Shown: positions 45,191-53,808 of the stretch, piece after piece
How the letters are laid out: each line of letters opens with the position of its first letter
Position numbering within the stretch: position 1 is the first letter of the stretch
Source: Truepera sp.
GTDB lineage: Bacteria > Deinococcota > Deinococci > Deinococcales > Trueperaceae
Direction: 5' to 3'
Length of the DNA stretch: 64,000 nucleotides
NCBI GenBank assembly: GCA_032027045.1
Contig: JAVSMU010000001.1
Location: forward strand, 1,058,646-1,122,645
Made by a program: the position numbers and the translations under genes
The notes under the pieces: generated by a model
Told to the model about the DNA's origin: nothing
What the model saw: only the letters and a program-made list of their open reading frames with translations
The model's database searches: none

Positions 45191-46681
45191 TCAGTCGACC
45201 ACCTGCGCGGTGACGATCAGGAGCAGGTCGGTGGTCGTGTCCTCGGAAGTGGTGGAGCCGAAGAGCTCGCCGATGACCGGGATGTAGCCGAGCAGCGGGA
45301 CGCGCTTCTTCGTGAGCGTGAGCTGGTTCTGCATGAGGCCGCCCAGCAGCGCCGTTTGCCCTGGCTTCAGGTTGATGGTCGAGGTGACGGAGCGGTTCGA
45401 GAGGTTGAGGAAGCTCGGGTCGTTGGTCTTGGAGAGCACGTCCTCGACCTTCGCCTCGATGGTCAGCGTGACGCTGCCGTCGTTGGCCACTCTCGGAGTG
45501 ATGTCGAGCTGCACGCCGTAGGGGATCTCGCGCTCGATGTTCTCGCTGGCGCCCGGGATGCTGATGAAGATGGTGCCGCCCGATTGGATGCGCCCCTTCT
45601 GGTTGTCGAGGACCGTCACGTTGCCGTCGTCCACGCGCCGCGAGAGGCCCTGTGTCTCGAGGGCGTCGAGCACCGCCGAGATGTTGAAGGAGGAGACTGC
45701 CGCGGCAGTGTCGAAGATGAAGTTCAGGCCGGTGTCGAGGATGCTCGCCGACAGCTGGCCGAAGCCACCCGTGAGGTCGAGTCCCAGGTCGTAGGTGATG
45801 CTGTGCGCGACTTCCTGGATGCGCACCTGGACGTTGACCTGCTTACGGGCCTCGTCGAGCTGCGGGATCAGTTCCGCGAAGCGCGCCTGCACCGCGCGCG
45901 AGCCCGTGACTATCAGGGCGTTGGCGCGGGGCTCCGCCACTACGGTGAACTCTGCTGTGGGGGCGCTGGTGCCGTCGGCGGCGGTAGTCACCAGGTTGGT
46001 CGATTGCAAGACGGTGGCCAGGTCGGTCGCGACCGCGTTGTTGAGGAAGTAGGTGCGCTGCTCCAGCTGCACCTGCTCGGCCGCCGTGTCGAACTGCTCG
46101 AGGAGCCTGGTCACGCGGTCATGCTCGGCCTCGGTGCCGACCACCATCACGCTGTTGACTCCGGGCAGGCCCTGGGCGTCGAGGCCCGGGATCGCCTGCG
46201 TCAGGATCTGGACGACCTGCGCCGGGTCGGAGTTGACGCGGTAGAAACGCTGCTCCGTGGGGACGGCCGCGGGGGCCTCCGCCGGGGCAGGCGCCTCGCC
46301 CACGGCCTCGGCGGTCGCCGGGGCCCGCAGCTTGTTGACGGACGCGGGCGGCCCCACGACCACGAGGTCGTTGTCGAGGAGGACGTAATCGAGGTCGTTG
46401 AGGGTGAGGACGAGGTTCCACACCTGGCGGAAGGGCTTCGGATCGCCTATGTCGTAGACGATGGTCGAGTCGGGCACGTCGTCGGTCACGGCCGTGAGCC
46501 CGATGGCCTTGGCCAACGCCGTGATCATGACCGACAGTTGCTCGCCGTTGGTGCCCGTGCTGAACTCCACCGGCGCGTCGTAGCGCGCGTCGTCCGGCAG
46601 GGGCGTAAGGGTTCCCTGTGCTGTCGCGATCGCCAGAGTCGCGAGGAGGGTAAGAAGGAGGAAGGTTCGCTTCATGATCAC
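45191..46681 (-). CDS. pilQ: type IV pilus secretin PilQ
   Basis: 496 residues, shorter than Thermus PilQ. A signal peptide (KRTFLLLTLLATLAIATAQG) leads into N-domains (RFYRVNSDPAQVVQIL, TYFLNNAVATDLATVL) and the secretin core: VNVQVRIQEVAHSITYDLG, GVQLDITPRVANDGSV, LKPGQTALLGGL and VPLLGYIPVIGELF. It forms the outer-membrane channel through which the pilus passes, or DNA enters in competent Thermus. Start GTG 46681 overlaps the upstream stop; ATG 46675 is the alternative. Confidence 0.92.
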   Translation of the reverse strand: MIMKRTFLLLTLLATLAIATAQGTLTPLPDDARYDAPVEFSTGTNGEQLSVMITALAKAIGLTAVTDDVPDSTIVYDIGDPKPFRQVWNLVLTLNDLDYVLLDNDLVVVGPPASVNKLRAPATAEAVGEAPAPAEAPAAVPTEQRFYRVNSDPAQVVQILTQAIPGLDAQGLPGVNSVMVVGTEAEHDRVTRLLEQFDTAAEQVQLEQRTYFLNNAVATDLATVLQSTNLVTTAADGTSAPTAEFTVVAEPRANALIVTGSRAVQARFAELIPQLDEARKQVNVQVRIQEVAHSITYDLGLDLTGGFGQLSASILDTGLNFIFDTAAAVSSFNISAVLDALETQGLSRRVDDGNVTVLDNQKGRIQSGGTIFISIPGASENIEREIPYGVQLDITPRVANDGSVTLTIEAKVEDVLSKTNDPSFLNLSNRSVTSTINLKPGQTALLGGLMQNQLTLTKKRVPLLGYIPVIGELFGSTTSEDTTTDLLLIVTAQVVD

Positions 46682-47940
46682 CGCCTGATATCCAAGGAGA
46701 GCACCTGGGTGTTGTCGCCCAGCGAGAACTTAGCTTCGTAGCCGCGCAGGTCAGCAAGCACGATCTCGGTTTCCGGCAGGGACTGACCGAGGGTCAGGAC
46801 GACCGGCTGGTCGAACTGCTTGGAGCGGAACACTCCGACGCTCAATGGACCCAGTGCGGTGCCCGTGAAGCGCACGTCGTTGTCGCGCAAGTACCTGCTG
46901 AGAGCGTCCGCGCCTACCACCAGCGGAAGCGTGGGAGCGCTCGGCTTGCTGACCGACTCGGCGGTCGGCTGGCCGGGTCCGAGCACGTCTACTCCGGTCG
47001 GCGCAACGGTAGTGCTCGCCTCGCTGCCCGAGGCGGGAAGCGCGGAAGGTGCACTGTCCGGGGGCAGCCTGACGGCCGCCACGTCGGCCAGGTTCGCCGG
47101 GCCCGACGGCGTGGTCGGCGCCGTGCGCGCGTCACGCAAGATGTCGGGCGTGATCGGCAAGGTGCCGCTGGGCAGGGGCCGCGGTAGGTCGGAGGCGCGG
47201 GTCGGTGCGGGAGCCAACGCGCGGGGCGCGGGCGCCTGAACCGGCTTGGCGGTAGTAGCGCCGGGCGCCGTGGTGGGCGAGGTGCCCGCTTCCGCCGTTG
47301 TGGCGCCTGCCTGCGGGGTACCGTCCGAGTTCACTACCACGACTGTCGGCTCCTCGCTCGGCGCCGCGGCCAGGCTCCCGGGTTCGGCCGGGGCCGCTGC
47401 CACGGGTTGAGCCGGCGGTGCGGGCGGCGCCTGCACGACGACGGGGGAGAACGGGTTGATGCTGCCGCGGCGGCTCCCCTGCGGGCGCGTGGCGCCGGTA
47501 CCCTCGGCTTCCGCCTCGGGCGTCTCGGCCACGGGCGGCGAGGTGACGAGGAAGGGCAGGTCGTCCACGACGAGGTCGCGGAGCACGACGGTTGGCGGGG
47601 TGACCACGGCCGGCGCGGTGACCACGCCCGGCGCGGCGCCGGGGGTCGTGGTGACGGTCGCGCCGGAGGCCCCTGCCGCACCGCCCTCGGCGGCGCCCGC
47701 CGCGGCGGCGTCCTCGGTCCCGGCTGGAGCTTGGCCAGCGGCGCCGGGCGCCGCTGCCTCACCGGCCTCGCTGGTGGCGGGTGATGGAGTCGGCACGCCG
47801 GGTTGCGCGCTTGGCGTGCTGGACTGCGCGCTCACGGGCGTCGGCGTCTCGGGCTGGCTGAGGAAGTTGACCCAGAAGAACGCGGCCGCGGCGACCAGCA
47901 GGAGGGCGATCAGGATGCGTGCGGTTCTAGAAAGAGACAT
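46678..47940 (-). CDS. pilus assembly protein in the PilW/PilP position
   Basis: 420 residues. One N-terminal membrane segment (RILIALLLVAAAAFFWVNFL) is followed by about 290 residues of Ala/Pro/Thr/Gly-rich low complexity, and a conserved-looking C-terminal domain of about 85 residues (LVVGADALSRYLRDNDVRFT to DNTQVLSLDIRR). Gene order M-N-O-this-Q matches Thermus, where PilW occupies this slot and is needed for PilQ assembly; in Proteobacteria PilP does. I could not align it to either with certainty, so the role is inferred from position. Confidence 0.65.
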   Translation of the reverse strand: MSLSRTARILIALLLVAAAAFFWVNFLSQPETPTPVSAQSSTPSAQPGVPTPSPATSEAGEAAAPGAAGQAPAGTEDAAAAGAAEGGAAGASGATVTTTPGAAPGVVTAPAVVTPPTVVLRDLVVDDLPFLVTSPPVAETPEAEAEGTGATRPQGSRRGSINPFSPVVVQAPPAPPAQPVAAAPAEPGSLAAAPSEEPTVVVVNSDGTPQAGATTAEAGTSPTTAPGATTAKPVQAPAPRALAPAPTRASDLPRPLPSGTLPITPDILRDARTAPTTPSGPANLADVAAVRLPPDSAPSALPASGSEASTTVAPTGVDVLGPGQPTAESVSKPSAPTLPLVVGADALSRYLRDNDVRFTGTALGPLSVGVFRSKQFDQPVVLTLGQSLPETEIVLADLRGYEAKFSLGDNTQVLSLDIRR

Positions 47941-47943
47941 GGC

Positions 47944-48528
47944 CTACTGCTCCCCTGGATCGCTACCGGTGTACACGTAGACGGTGAACGAGAAGGCGGC
48001 GTTGAGGTTGGGGTCGCTCGACGTGTTGTCTTCGATGTCCAACGAGACGCTTCCGATCTTGGCGAAGCGCTGCATGGCCTCGAGCCGGTCGAGGTACGCC
48101 ATGGTCTCGGCGTAGGTGCCTTGGGTGGCGATGTTGAAGCCGATGGGCCGCACGTCTTGTACTTGCTCCTGGGCCGATCCCTGGCTGAACGACTGGATGG
48201 CGACGTCGGACTCCAGCGCGTTGGTGCGCAAGGAGTCTATGAGGCCCGCGATGTCGCTTTCACGCGGCAACTGAGCCAGGAAGTCGCGGCGGTCGGCCTC
48301 CAGCTCCGAGACCGCCAAGCGCAGGTTGGGCAGGTTGCGCCTGGCGTCTTCGCCGCGCCTTATGTCGGCGTCCAGCTGGGTGATGTTCGTCTCGAGCGTC
48401 GCGATGCGGTCCTGGGTTGGCGAGTAGAGGTAGAAGTACCAGACCACCGCCGCCAGGATCGACAGGACGAGGAAGATGATGGCCCAGTCGCGCTGCCTCA
48501 GCTTGCGGATATCGAACGAGCGGCTCAT
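47944..48528 (-). CDS. pilO: type IV pilus inner-membrane protein PilO
   Basis: 194 residues: a short cytosolic N-terminus, one membrane helix (DWAIIFLVLSILAAVVWYFYL), a coiled-coil (TQDRIATLETNITQLDADI) and a ferredoxin-like periplasmic domain with GFNIATQGTYAETMAYLDRL, typical of PilO/GspM-like proteins. It pairs with PilN to link PilM to the secretin. ATG overlaps the pilN stop. Confidence 0.87.
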   Translation of the reverse strand: MSRSFDIRKLRQRDWAIIFLVLSILAAVVWYFYLYSPTQDRIATLETNITQLDADIRRGEDARRNLPNLRLAVSELEADRRDFLAQLPRESDIAGLIDSLRTNALESDVAIQSFSQGSAQEQVQDVRPIGFNIATQGTYAETMAYLDRLEAMQRFAKIGSVSLDIEDNTSSDPNLNAAFSFTVYVYTGSDPGEQ

Positions 48529-49133
48529 TGGGCACCCTCTTGCAGGGCGCCGACGGTCAGCGAGTACTGGTAGAGGCCCTTGTCGCTATCGCGCTGCGCG
48601 TTCTGGAACACCACACCGTAGTTGGCGCTGTGCTCCAGGGCCCTGATGAACTCGGCCAGCACCTCCGGATTGACGACCGTGCCCGACACCGTCATCTCGG
48701 CGGACACCGGCTTGCCCTCGTAACGCTGTGGATCGGGGCTCGGCCTCGTGACGCTCTGCATCGAGAGCGAGCGGAAGTCGATATCGGGCCGCGTGCCCCC
48801 GCCCACCGGCAGTGTCTCGAGCAACCCCGCTATCTCGCCCGACCAGACGATGGTGTTCTCGCGCACGGAGCGCGCCACGGAGATGAGCTGGTTGAGTTGC
48901 TGCTGCCTTGACAACAGGTCGCGCTGCTCGCGGAGGAACGGCTGCAGCAGGGCGAGCTGGTCCTCGCGGGCCAGCTTCTCCCTGGCCAGGTTGTTGGCCG
49001 TGGTGTTGGCCGAGTACTGCATGATGCCGGCGACCACCAAGACGAGCAGGGGGAAGGCGACCGCCAACAGTCGCCAGTAGCCGGGCTCGCGTACGCGGCG
49101 AAGGTTCTTGGGAAGTAGGTTGATGTTAATCAA
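48525..49133 (-). CDS. pilN: type IV pilus assembly protein PilN
   Basis: 202 residues. The N-terminal MININLLPKNLRRVREPGYW is the conserved PilN motif that binds PilM. One membrane helix (LLAVAFPLLVLVVAGIMQY), a coiled coil, and a periplasmic ferredoxin-like domain (VTRPSPDPQRYEGKPVSAEM then a PilN-like FIRALEHS) follow. It overlaps pilM by 8 bp. Confidence 0.9.
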   Translation of the reverse strand: MININLLPKNLRRVREPGYWRLLAVAFPLLVLVVAGIMQYSANTTANNLAREKLAREDQLALLQPFLREQRDLLSRQQQLNQLISVARSVRENTIVWSGEIAGLLETLPVGGGTRPDIDFRSLSMQSVTRPSPDPQRYEGKPVSAEMTVSGTVVNPEVLAEFIRALEHSANYGVVFQNAQRDSDKGLYQYSLTVGALQEGAQ

Positions 49134-50313
49134 GGCCCGCCACCCCCCTCAGGGCGAGGCCGAGGGGCACCGCGAACTCCGCCGCCACCTTCTTGAGGTA
49201 GTGCGCATCGAAGCGGCCCTCGTCCACCGTGACGCTCAGCCATGGGTCGCCGAGCTCGACCTTGATGCCCAGGGCGTCGCCGATGGCCTCGGGTAAGCCC
49301 CGCAGCTTGGCGCCGCCGCCGGTGACCAGCATGCGGCTGATCGTGGCGTCGCCGGACTGCACGCGGAAGAACTCGAGTGACCGGCGGATCTCCGTGGTCA
49401 GCTCGACGAGCACGGGGCGCAGGGCCTCGTAGACCCTGGGAGCCGAGAACTGTTCGCGCTTGACGTCGAAGTTGAGGAGGTCTTCCTCGTCCTCGGTGGG
49501 GATGGTGGCCGTGCCGTATTCGGTCTTCACGTCCTCGGCCGCGTCGAAATCGAGGCCGAAGGCGCGCTGGACGGCGGTCGTGAAGTCATCCCCGCTGACG
49601 TTGATGTTGCGGTTCATGAGCACGCGTTGGCCGCGCACGAGCGTGATGGTCGAGGTGCTGGCGGCGATCTCGAGCACGACGCCGATCTCGTTGGCCTCGG
49701 TGAAGTTCTGGCCCGAGAGCGTCTGTTTCGTGAGGTGCTCCCCGTGGAGCGAGCCGCGCAGCGCCCGCAGGAGGGAGAACGGCTTGACGTCGATCACGTG
49801 CGGTTCGAGGCCGGCTTGTTTCAGGTACTCGACCTGCTGCGAGACCTCGTCGAGGCGGGCCGCCGCGATCACGACCTCCAGCTGGCCGCCTTCTTCGACG
49901 TCCTCCGGGTTGTCGAGGACGAAGTAGTCGAGGACCACCTCGTCGATGGGGAAAGGGATGTAGCGCTCTGCTTCCCAGCGGATCGCCTCGTCGAGTTCGG
50001 CGACCGTCATGCGCGGCACGTGGATGTTACGCGTGATCGCCTGACGGTTGCTGACGGCCGTGACCGTGAAGCGCTTCTGGATCCCGGCTTCGTGGAAGAG
50101 CGCCTTGATCTCTTCAGCTAGGCCTTGCGGATCGGTGACTTCGTCCTCGGTGACGAGGCCGGGAGGCATCGGCCGCACAGCCAGAGCACCCAAAGTGGGC
50201 GGGTTGCCGGCGCGAAGCTCCACCACCTTCAGCGCACTGGTCCCGACCTCGAGCCCTACTGCCTCGATCTTGGGACTTAGCAAGCGGGACATCCGCTCGC
50301 GCAATGAGACCAT
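49126..50313 (-). CDS. pilM: type IV pilus assembly ATPase-fold protein PilM
   Basis: 395 residues, actin-like fold. LLSPKIEAVGLEVGTSALKV gives phosphate loop 1; AIRWEAERYIPFPIDEVVLD is the family segment; VVLEIAASTSTITLVRGQRV is loop 2; MLVTGGGAKLRGLPEAI is the adenosine loop. It docks PilN on the cytosolic side. ATG 50313 was chosen because GGAGGA lies 7 nt upstream; the open frame extends a further 58 codons, which show no family similarity. Confidence 0.93.
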   Translation of the reverse strand: MVSLRERMSRLLSPKIEAVGLEVGTSALKVVELRAGNPPTLGALAVRPMPPGLVTEDEVTDPQGLAEEIKALFHEAGIQKRFTVTAVSNRQAITRNIHVPRMTVAELDEAIRWEAERYIPFPIDEVVLDYFVLDNPEDVEEGGQLEVVIAAARLDEVSQQVEYLKQAGLEPHVIDVKPFSLLRALRGSLHGEHLTKQTLSGQNFTEANEIGVVLEIAASTSTITLVRGQRVLMNRNINVSGDDFTTAVQRAFGLDFDAAEDVKTEYGTATIPTEDEEDLLNFDVKREQFSAPRVYEALRPVLVELTTEIRRSLEFFRVQSGDATISRMLVTGGGAKLRGLPEAIGDALGIKVELGDPWLSVTVDEGRFDAHYLKKVAAEFAVPLGLALRGVAGLD

Positions 50314-50341
50314 AAGCGTCTCCTCCTCGTAAATCTGGGGG

Positions 50342-50347
50342 AGTCTA
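50342..50347 (-). promoter_or_regulatory. extended -10 element of the pil operon
   Basis: Minus strand TGATAGACT combines a TG extension with TAGACT, giving a leader of about 22 nt that contains the GGAGGA site of pilM. The -35 is not recognisable. The rest of the 213-bp gap to dnaB (50348-50526) shows no gene. Confidence 0.45.
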
Positions 50348-50526
50348 TCACGGGCGCTTCGCGCCACCACGTGAAAAATGCCTTCTGAGCCGCTACCCCC
50401 AACGACCCGCCTGCGTGCCAGTATCGCGTCCACCACGGCAACCGCCGATGAGTCGTTCGTGAGCGGCTCGTGTAAGGAATCTTGCATCGCTCATGAGGGA
50501 AGCGGGCGCCTACCGTTGCGGGCCGC

Positions 50527-51858
50527 TCAGTGAGGGCCCTTGGCGAGGTCGTTGAAGCGCACGTGCGCGTTGTGGAACTGCAGCTCGAGGCTGCCGGTGG
50601 GGCCGTTGCGCTGCTTGCCGATGATGATCTCGGCGATCCCGTGCTTCTCGCTGTGGGGATCGTAGTACTCGTCGCGGTAGATGAACATCACGAGGTCGGC
50701 GTCCTGTTCGATGGCGCCGGACTCGCGCAGGTCCGAGAGCATGGGGCGCTTGTTGGGGCGGGCCTCGACGGCGCGCGAGAGCTGGGACAGGACGAGCACC
50801 GGCACCTCGAGCTCGCGGGCGAGGCCCTTGAGGCCGCGCGAGATGGCAGAGATCTCCTGCTGCCGGTTCTCGCTCGCGCTGCGGGCGCTGCCGGACATGA
50901 GTTGGAGGTAGTCGATGATCAGCAGGTCGAGGCCGTGCTCCGCCTGCAGGCGGCGCGCCCTGGAGCGCAGCTCCATCACGGTCAGGTCGGCGTGGTCATC
51001 GATGTACATCTTGGCTTCCGACAGCCGCCCGGCGGTGTCGGCGAGGCGTTGGAAGTCGCGGTCGGAGAGTTGGCCGGAGCGCACGCGCGACATGTCGACC
51101 CGCGCCTCCGCGCACAACATGCGCTGCACGAGCTGCACCCCCGACATCTCCAGGGAGAAGATGCCAACGGAGGCGCCCTCCTTGAGGGCGGCGTTGAGGC
51201 CGATCGTGAGGGCCAGCGCCGTCTTGCCCATGGACGGGCGGGCGGCCAGGACGTTCAGGCTGGAAGGTTGCAAGCCGCCGGTCAGGCCGTCGAGTTCGCG
51301 GAAGCCGGCACGGAGCCCCGAGACGGGGTTCGGGTTCGCGAAGCGTTCGTTGATGTCCTGGAAGGTCTCGGTGACGAGGGTTCGCATGCCGGCGAAGTTG
51401 CTGCGGCGCTTGCGGGTGGTGAGGTCGAAGATGGCCTTCTCGGCCGTGTCGAGCACCTCTTCAAGTGGCCCCGCCTGGTCGTAGGCCGCCTGCATGATGC
51501 GCCCGCCGGCGCTGATCAGGTCGCGCAGCGTGGCCTTCTCCTTGACGATCCGGGCGTAACTCTCCGCGTACGCCGCCGTGGGGACGGAGTCGGCGAGGCC
51601 GACCACGTACGCCACGGAACCCACGCCCTCGAGGTCGCCGGACTGCCGGAGCTCCTCGGTCAGGGTCACCAGGTCCATGGGCTCGCCGCGCCGGTGGAGC
51701 CTCTCGAGGGCCAGGAAGACCTTGCGGTGTGCTTCCTTGTAGAACTGTTCGGCTTGAAGCGTCCCCTCGAGGTTCCCATAGGCCTCGTTGTCCAGCAGGA
51801 TGCTGCCCAGGACGCTCTGTTCTGCCTCTAGGTTGTGCGGCGGTGTGCGGCCTTCCAC
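50527..51858 (-). CDS. dnaB: replicative DNA helicase DnaB
   Basis: 443 residues, no intein. The N-terminal domain starts RTPPHNLEAEQSVLGSILLD; the RecA-like domain has Walker A ARPSMGKTA, the Walker B region LDLLIIDYLQLM, and the arginine-finger region EISAISRGLKGLARELEVPV. It unwinds the fork as a hexamer. GTG 51858 follows TAAGAT by 6 nt and has no ribosome site, so it is leaderless. Confidence 0.97.
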   Translation of the reverse strand: MEGRTPPHNLEAEQSVLGSILLDNEAYGNLEGTLQAEQFYKEAHRKVFLALERLHRRGEPMDLVTLTEELRQSGDLEGVGSVAYVVGLADSVPTAAYAESYARIVKEKATLRDLISAGGRIMQAAYDQAGPLEEVLDTAEKAIFDLTTRKRRSNFAGMRTLVTETFQDINERFANPNPVSGLRAGFRELDGLTGGLQPSSLNVLAARPSMGKTALALTIGLNAALKEGASVGIFSLEMSGVQLVQRMLCAEARVDMSRVRSGQLSDRDFQRLADTAGRLSEAKMYIDDHADLTVMELRSRARRLQAEHGLDLLIIDYLQLMSGSARSASENRQQEISAISRGLKGLARELEVPVLVLSQLSRAVEARPNKRPMLSDLRESGAIEQDADLVMFIYRDEYYDPHSEKHGIAEIIIGKQRNGPTGSLELQFHNAHVRFNDLAKGPH

Positions 51859-51864
51859 CCCGGC

Positions 51865-51870
51865 ATCTTA
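51865..51870 (-). promoter_or_regulatory. -10 element TAAGAT of leaderless dnaB
   Basis: Minus-strand TAAGAT is followed by GCCGGG and the dnaB GTG. Confidence 0.55.
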
Positions 51871-51927
51871 CCCGGAGCCCGGAGCCCGGAGGCACCCCCG
51901 GAGGGCCCGTGGGAGGTCGGCGGCGGA

Positions 51928-51933
51928 TAGAAT
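51928..51933 (+). promoter_or_regulatory. -10 element TAGAAT of the plsY-like fusion gene
   Basis: TAGAAT lies 9 nt before the ATG at 51943, so the transcript has a leader of only a few bases at most. It diverges from the dnaB promoter 57 bp away. Confidence 0.5.
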
Positions 51934-51942
51934 GGGGCCCTG

Positions 51943-53808
51943 ATGGAGCTGCTGAGCACATGGGTCTTACCGCTGTTGACGGCATACCTGGTGGGCTCGC
52001 TGCCGCTTGGCGCGTGGTTGGTGCAGGCGGCTTCCGGCTTCGACCCGCGCGACGTCAACCCGCATCTCCTGGGCGTGGAGAACGTCTACAAGCTCGTCGG
52101 CCCCTGGGTGGCCGTGAGTTCCTTCGTGCTCGACATCCTCAAGGGCGCGCTCGGAGTCATCCTCGGGGCGTTCGTGATGGCCGCGGCCGGCGGCGCGACC
52201 AGCCTGATGTTCGACCCGCTCATGGGACTGAGGGTCACGAACCCTTGGTCATTGACTGGGCTTGGCAGCTTCACCGGCCTGTCAGCCGTTGCCCCGACGG
52301 ACTTCGCCACGGCGGCCGGGGCCGCGTTCCTCGGCGTACTGCTCGGCCACCTGCATCCGCTGCCCATCAGGCGGTTGGCCGCCGTGCCGCGAGGGCGCGG
52401 CAACGGCGTCGTGGTCGGCGCGCTTGCGGCACTGTTCGGTTTGGGCGTGCTGCCGTTCTGGCTGCCTACCGGCGCGGTGGCCGTCTACTCGACGGTGCTC
52501 GCACTCAGCGGGTTCGTCGCCCTCGCCAGTGTCGCCGGACTTGGCGCCCTGGCCGGGTTCGGACTGCTGGCCGCCGCGCTCGGCCTGCTGGACTGGGGCC
52601 CCGCTGTGGCGGTGCTTGCCACCGCCCTGGTCCTTCTCTGGCGCCACAAGGCCGCGCTCATGCGGATCAGGGACGGCACCGAGGCGCGCCTCGGCGCGCC
52701 ACCGCCCGTTCGCGGCCTCGATGCCAACACCGTGCTGTGCGCATTCATGGTTCACCCCCTCACCTACGACGACGTATGGCAGCCGCGGTCCAGCCGCTGG
52801 CTGCGCTGGGTGGTCGAGGCGCTCGTGCGTCCGGGCATCGTGCCTGAACGGTGGCTCAAGCGGCTCTTCCTCAACATCAGGCCGCAGTTCCACGGCGTCA
52901 TAGAGGGCATCGAGCTGACGGACGGCCGCAAGCTCAGGGTCCTGCTCATCTCGGCGCCCCTGATGCCCGATCAGTTCCGCACCAACCCCGACGACGCGCT
53001 GCGCATCGCCATCCAGGGGGCCCGCTTCGCTCACCGCCTGGGCGCCGAGGTGGTGGGGCTCGGAGCCCTGTGGTCCACGGTGGGGGAGAAGGGCGCGGCC
53101 GTGCAGGAGGCGGTGCCCGAGATCGTGGTCACCAACGGCGGCGCCTATACGGCCGCCACCGTGAAGGCCGCGGTTCCCGGCCTCCTGCGCCGCTTCAAGG
53201 CGCAGGGCGGCAGCCTCAAGAGCGCCAGCGCAGCCGTGGTCGGGGCCAACGGGGTGGTGGCGTTCGGGGTCGCTCGGATGGTGGCCCCCGAGGTAGGTGA
53301 GCTGCTGCTGGTGGGCCGTGACCGCGAGCGCCTCAACCGCTCGGCCGACAGCCTCCGTAAGAAGTACCCGCACACCCGCATCCTGGCGACCACCGACGTG
53401 GACGCCGTGGCGGGCTCCGACCTCATCTTCACCGCCACCTCGGACCCCAACCCCGTGATATTCGCGCACCACGTGAAGCCTGGCGCCTGGATCTACGACC
53501 TCGGCCGGCCCGTTGACGCCGACGAGAGCGTGCGCGAGGTTCCAGGGGTGGAGCTCGTGCCTGGCGGGGTCGTCAAGCCGCCCGGCAGCATGCGCAGCCG
53601 CATCGACCTGCGTTTCGGCGACGGCAACGTCCCCGCCTGCCTGGCGGAGACGATGATCCTCACCGCCACCGGGGAGTACTCCCGCCGCAGCCTGGGGAAC
53701 GGCACGCGCTCAGCCGACATCGAGTTCTACCTCCTCGAGGGCGAGCGCCTCGGCTTCGAGATCGTCACGCGCGACGCGCGCTTGGCGCCCGCCAAGGTGC
53801 CCGCTTGA
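51943..53808 (+). CDS. fusion: PlsY-like glycerol-3-phosphate acyltransferase + acyl-ACP-reductase-like oxidoreductase
   Basis: 621 residues. Residues 1-245 look like PlsY, the membrane enzyme that acylates glycerol-3-phosphate from acyl-phosphate: YLVGSLPLGAWL at the start, LDILKGALGVILGA in helix 2, LGHLHPLP followed by RGRGNGV in place of GGKGV, and a closing HKAALMRIRDGTE. The usual GSGNxGATN motif is replaced by a divergent HLLGVENV. Residues about 250-621 are soluble and resemble cyanobacterial acyl-ACP reductase: FMVHPLT, a Rossmann motif VVGANGVVAFG at about 433, LLVGRDRERL, the KPGAWIYDLGRP segment, GGVVKPPG, and Cys566 in ACLAETM, matching the catalytic Cys motif ACFAEAM. Predicted to form fatty aldehyde next to a membrane acyltransferase. 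Function is inferred. Confidence 0.8.
   Translation: MELLSTWVLPLLTAYLVGSLPLGAWLVQAASGFDPRDVNPHLLGVENVYKLVGPWVAVSSFVLDILKGALGVILGAFVMAAAGGATSLMFDPLMGLRVTNPWSLTGLGSFTGLSAVAPTDFATAAGAAFLGVLLGHLHPLPIRRLAAVPRGRGNGVVVGALAALFGLGVLPFWLPTGAVAVYSTVLALSGFVALASVAGLGALAGFGLLAAALGLLDWGPAVAVLATALVLLWRHKAALMRIRDGTEARLGAPPPVRGLDANTVLCAFMVHPLTYDDVWQPRSSRWLRWVVEALVRPGIVPERWLKRLFLNIRPQFHGVIEGIELTDGRKLRVLLISAPLMPDQFRTNPDDALRIAIQGARFAHRLGAEVVGLGALWSTVGEKGAAVQEAVPEIVVTNGGAYTAATVKAAVPGLLRRFKAQGGSLKSASAAVVGANGVVAFGVARMVAPEVGELLLVGRDRERLNRSADSLRKKYPHTRILATTDVDAVAGSDLIFTATSDPNPVIFAHHVKPGAWIYDLGRPVDADESVREVPGVELVPGGVVKPPGSMRSRIDLRFGDGNVPACLAETMILTATGEYSRRSLGNGTRSADIEFYLLEGERLGFEIVTRDARLAPAKVPA

Noticed and set aside
45356-46741. 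461-codon plus-strand frame opposite pilQ
   Set aside because: Antisense shadow of the secretin gene; no promoter or family pattern.
50314-50487. 58-codon upstream extension of pilM
   Set aside because: No similarity to PilM N-termini, and the GGAGGA site plus extended -10 element support ATG 50313.
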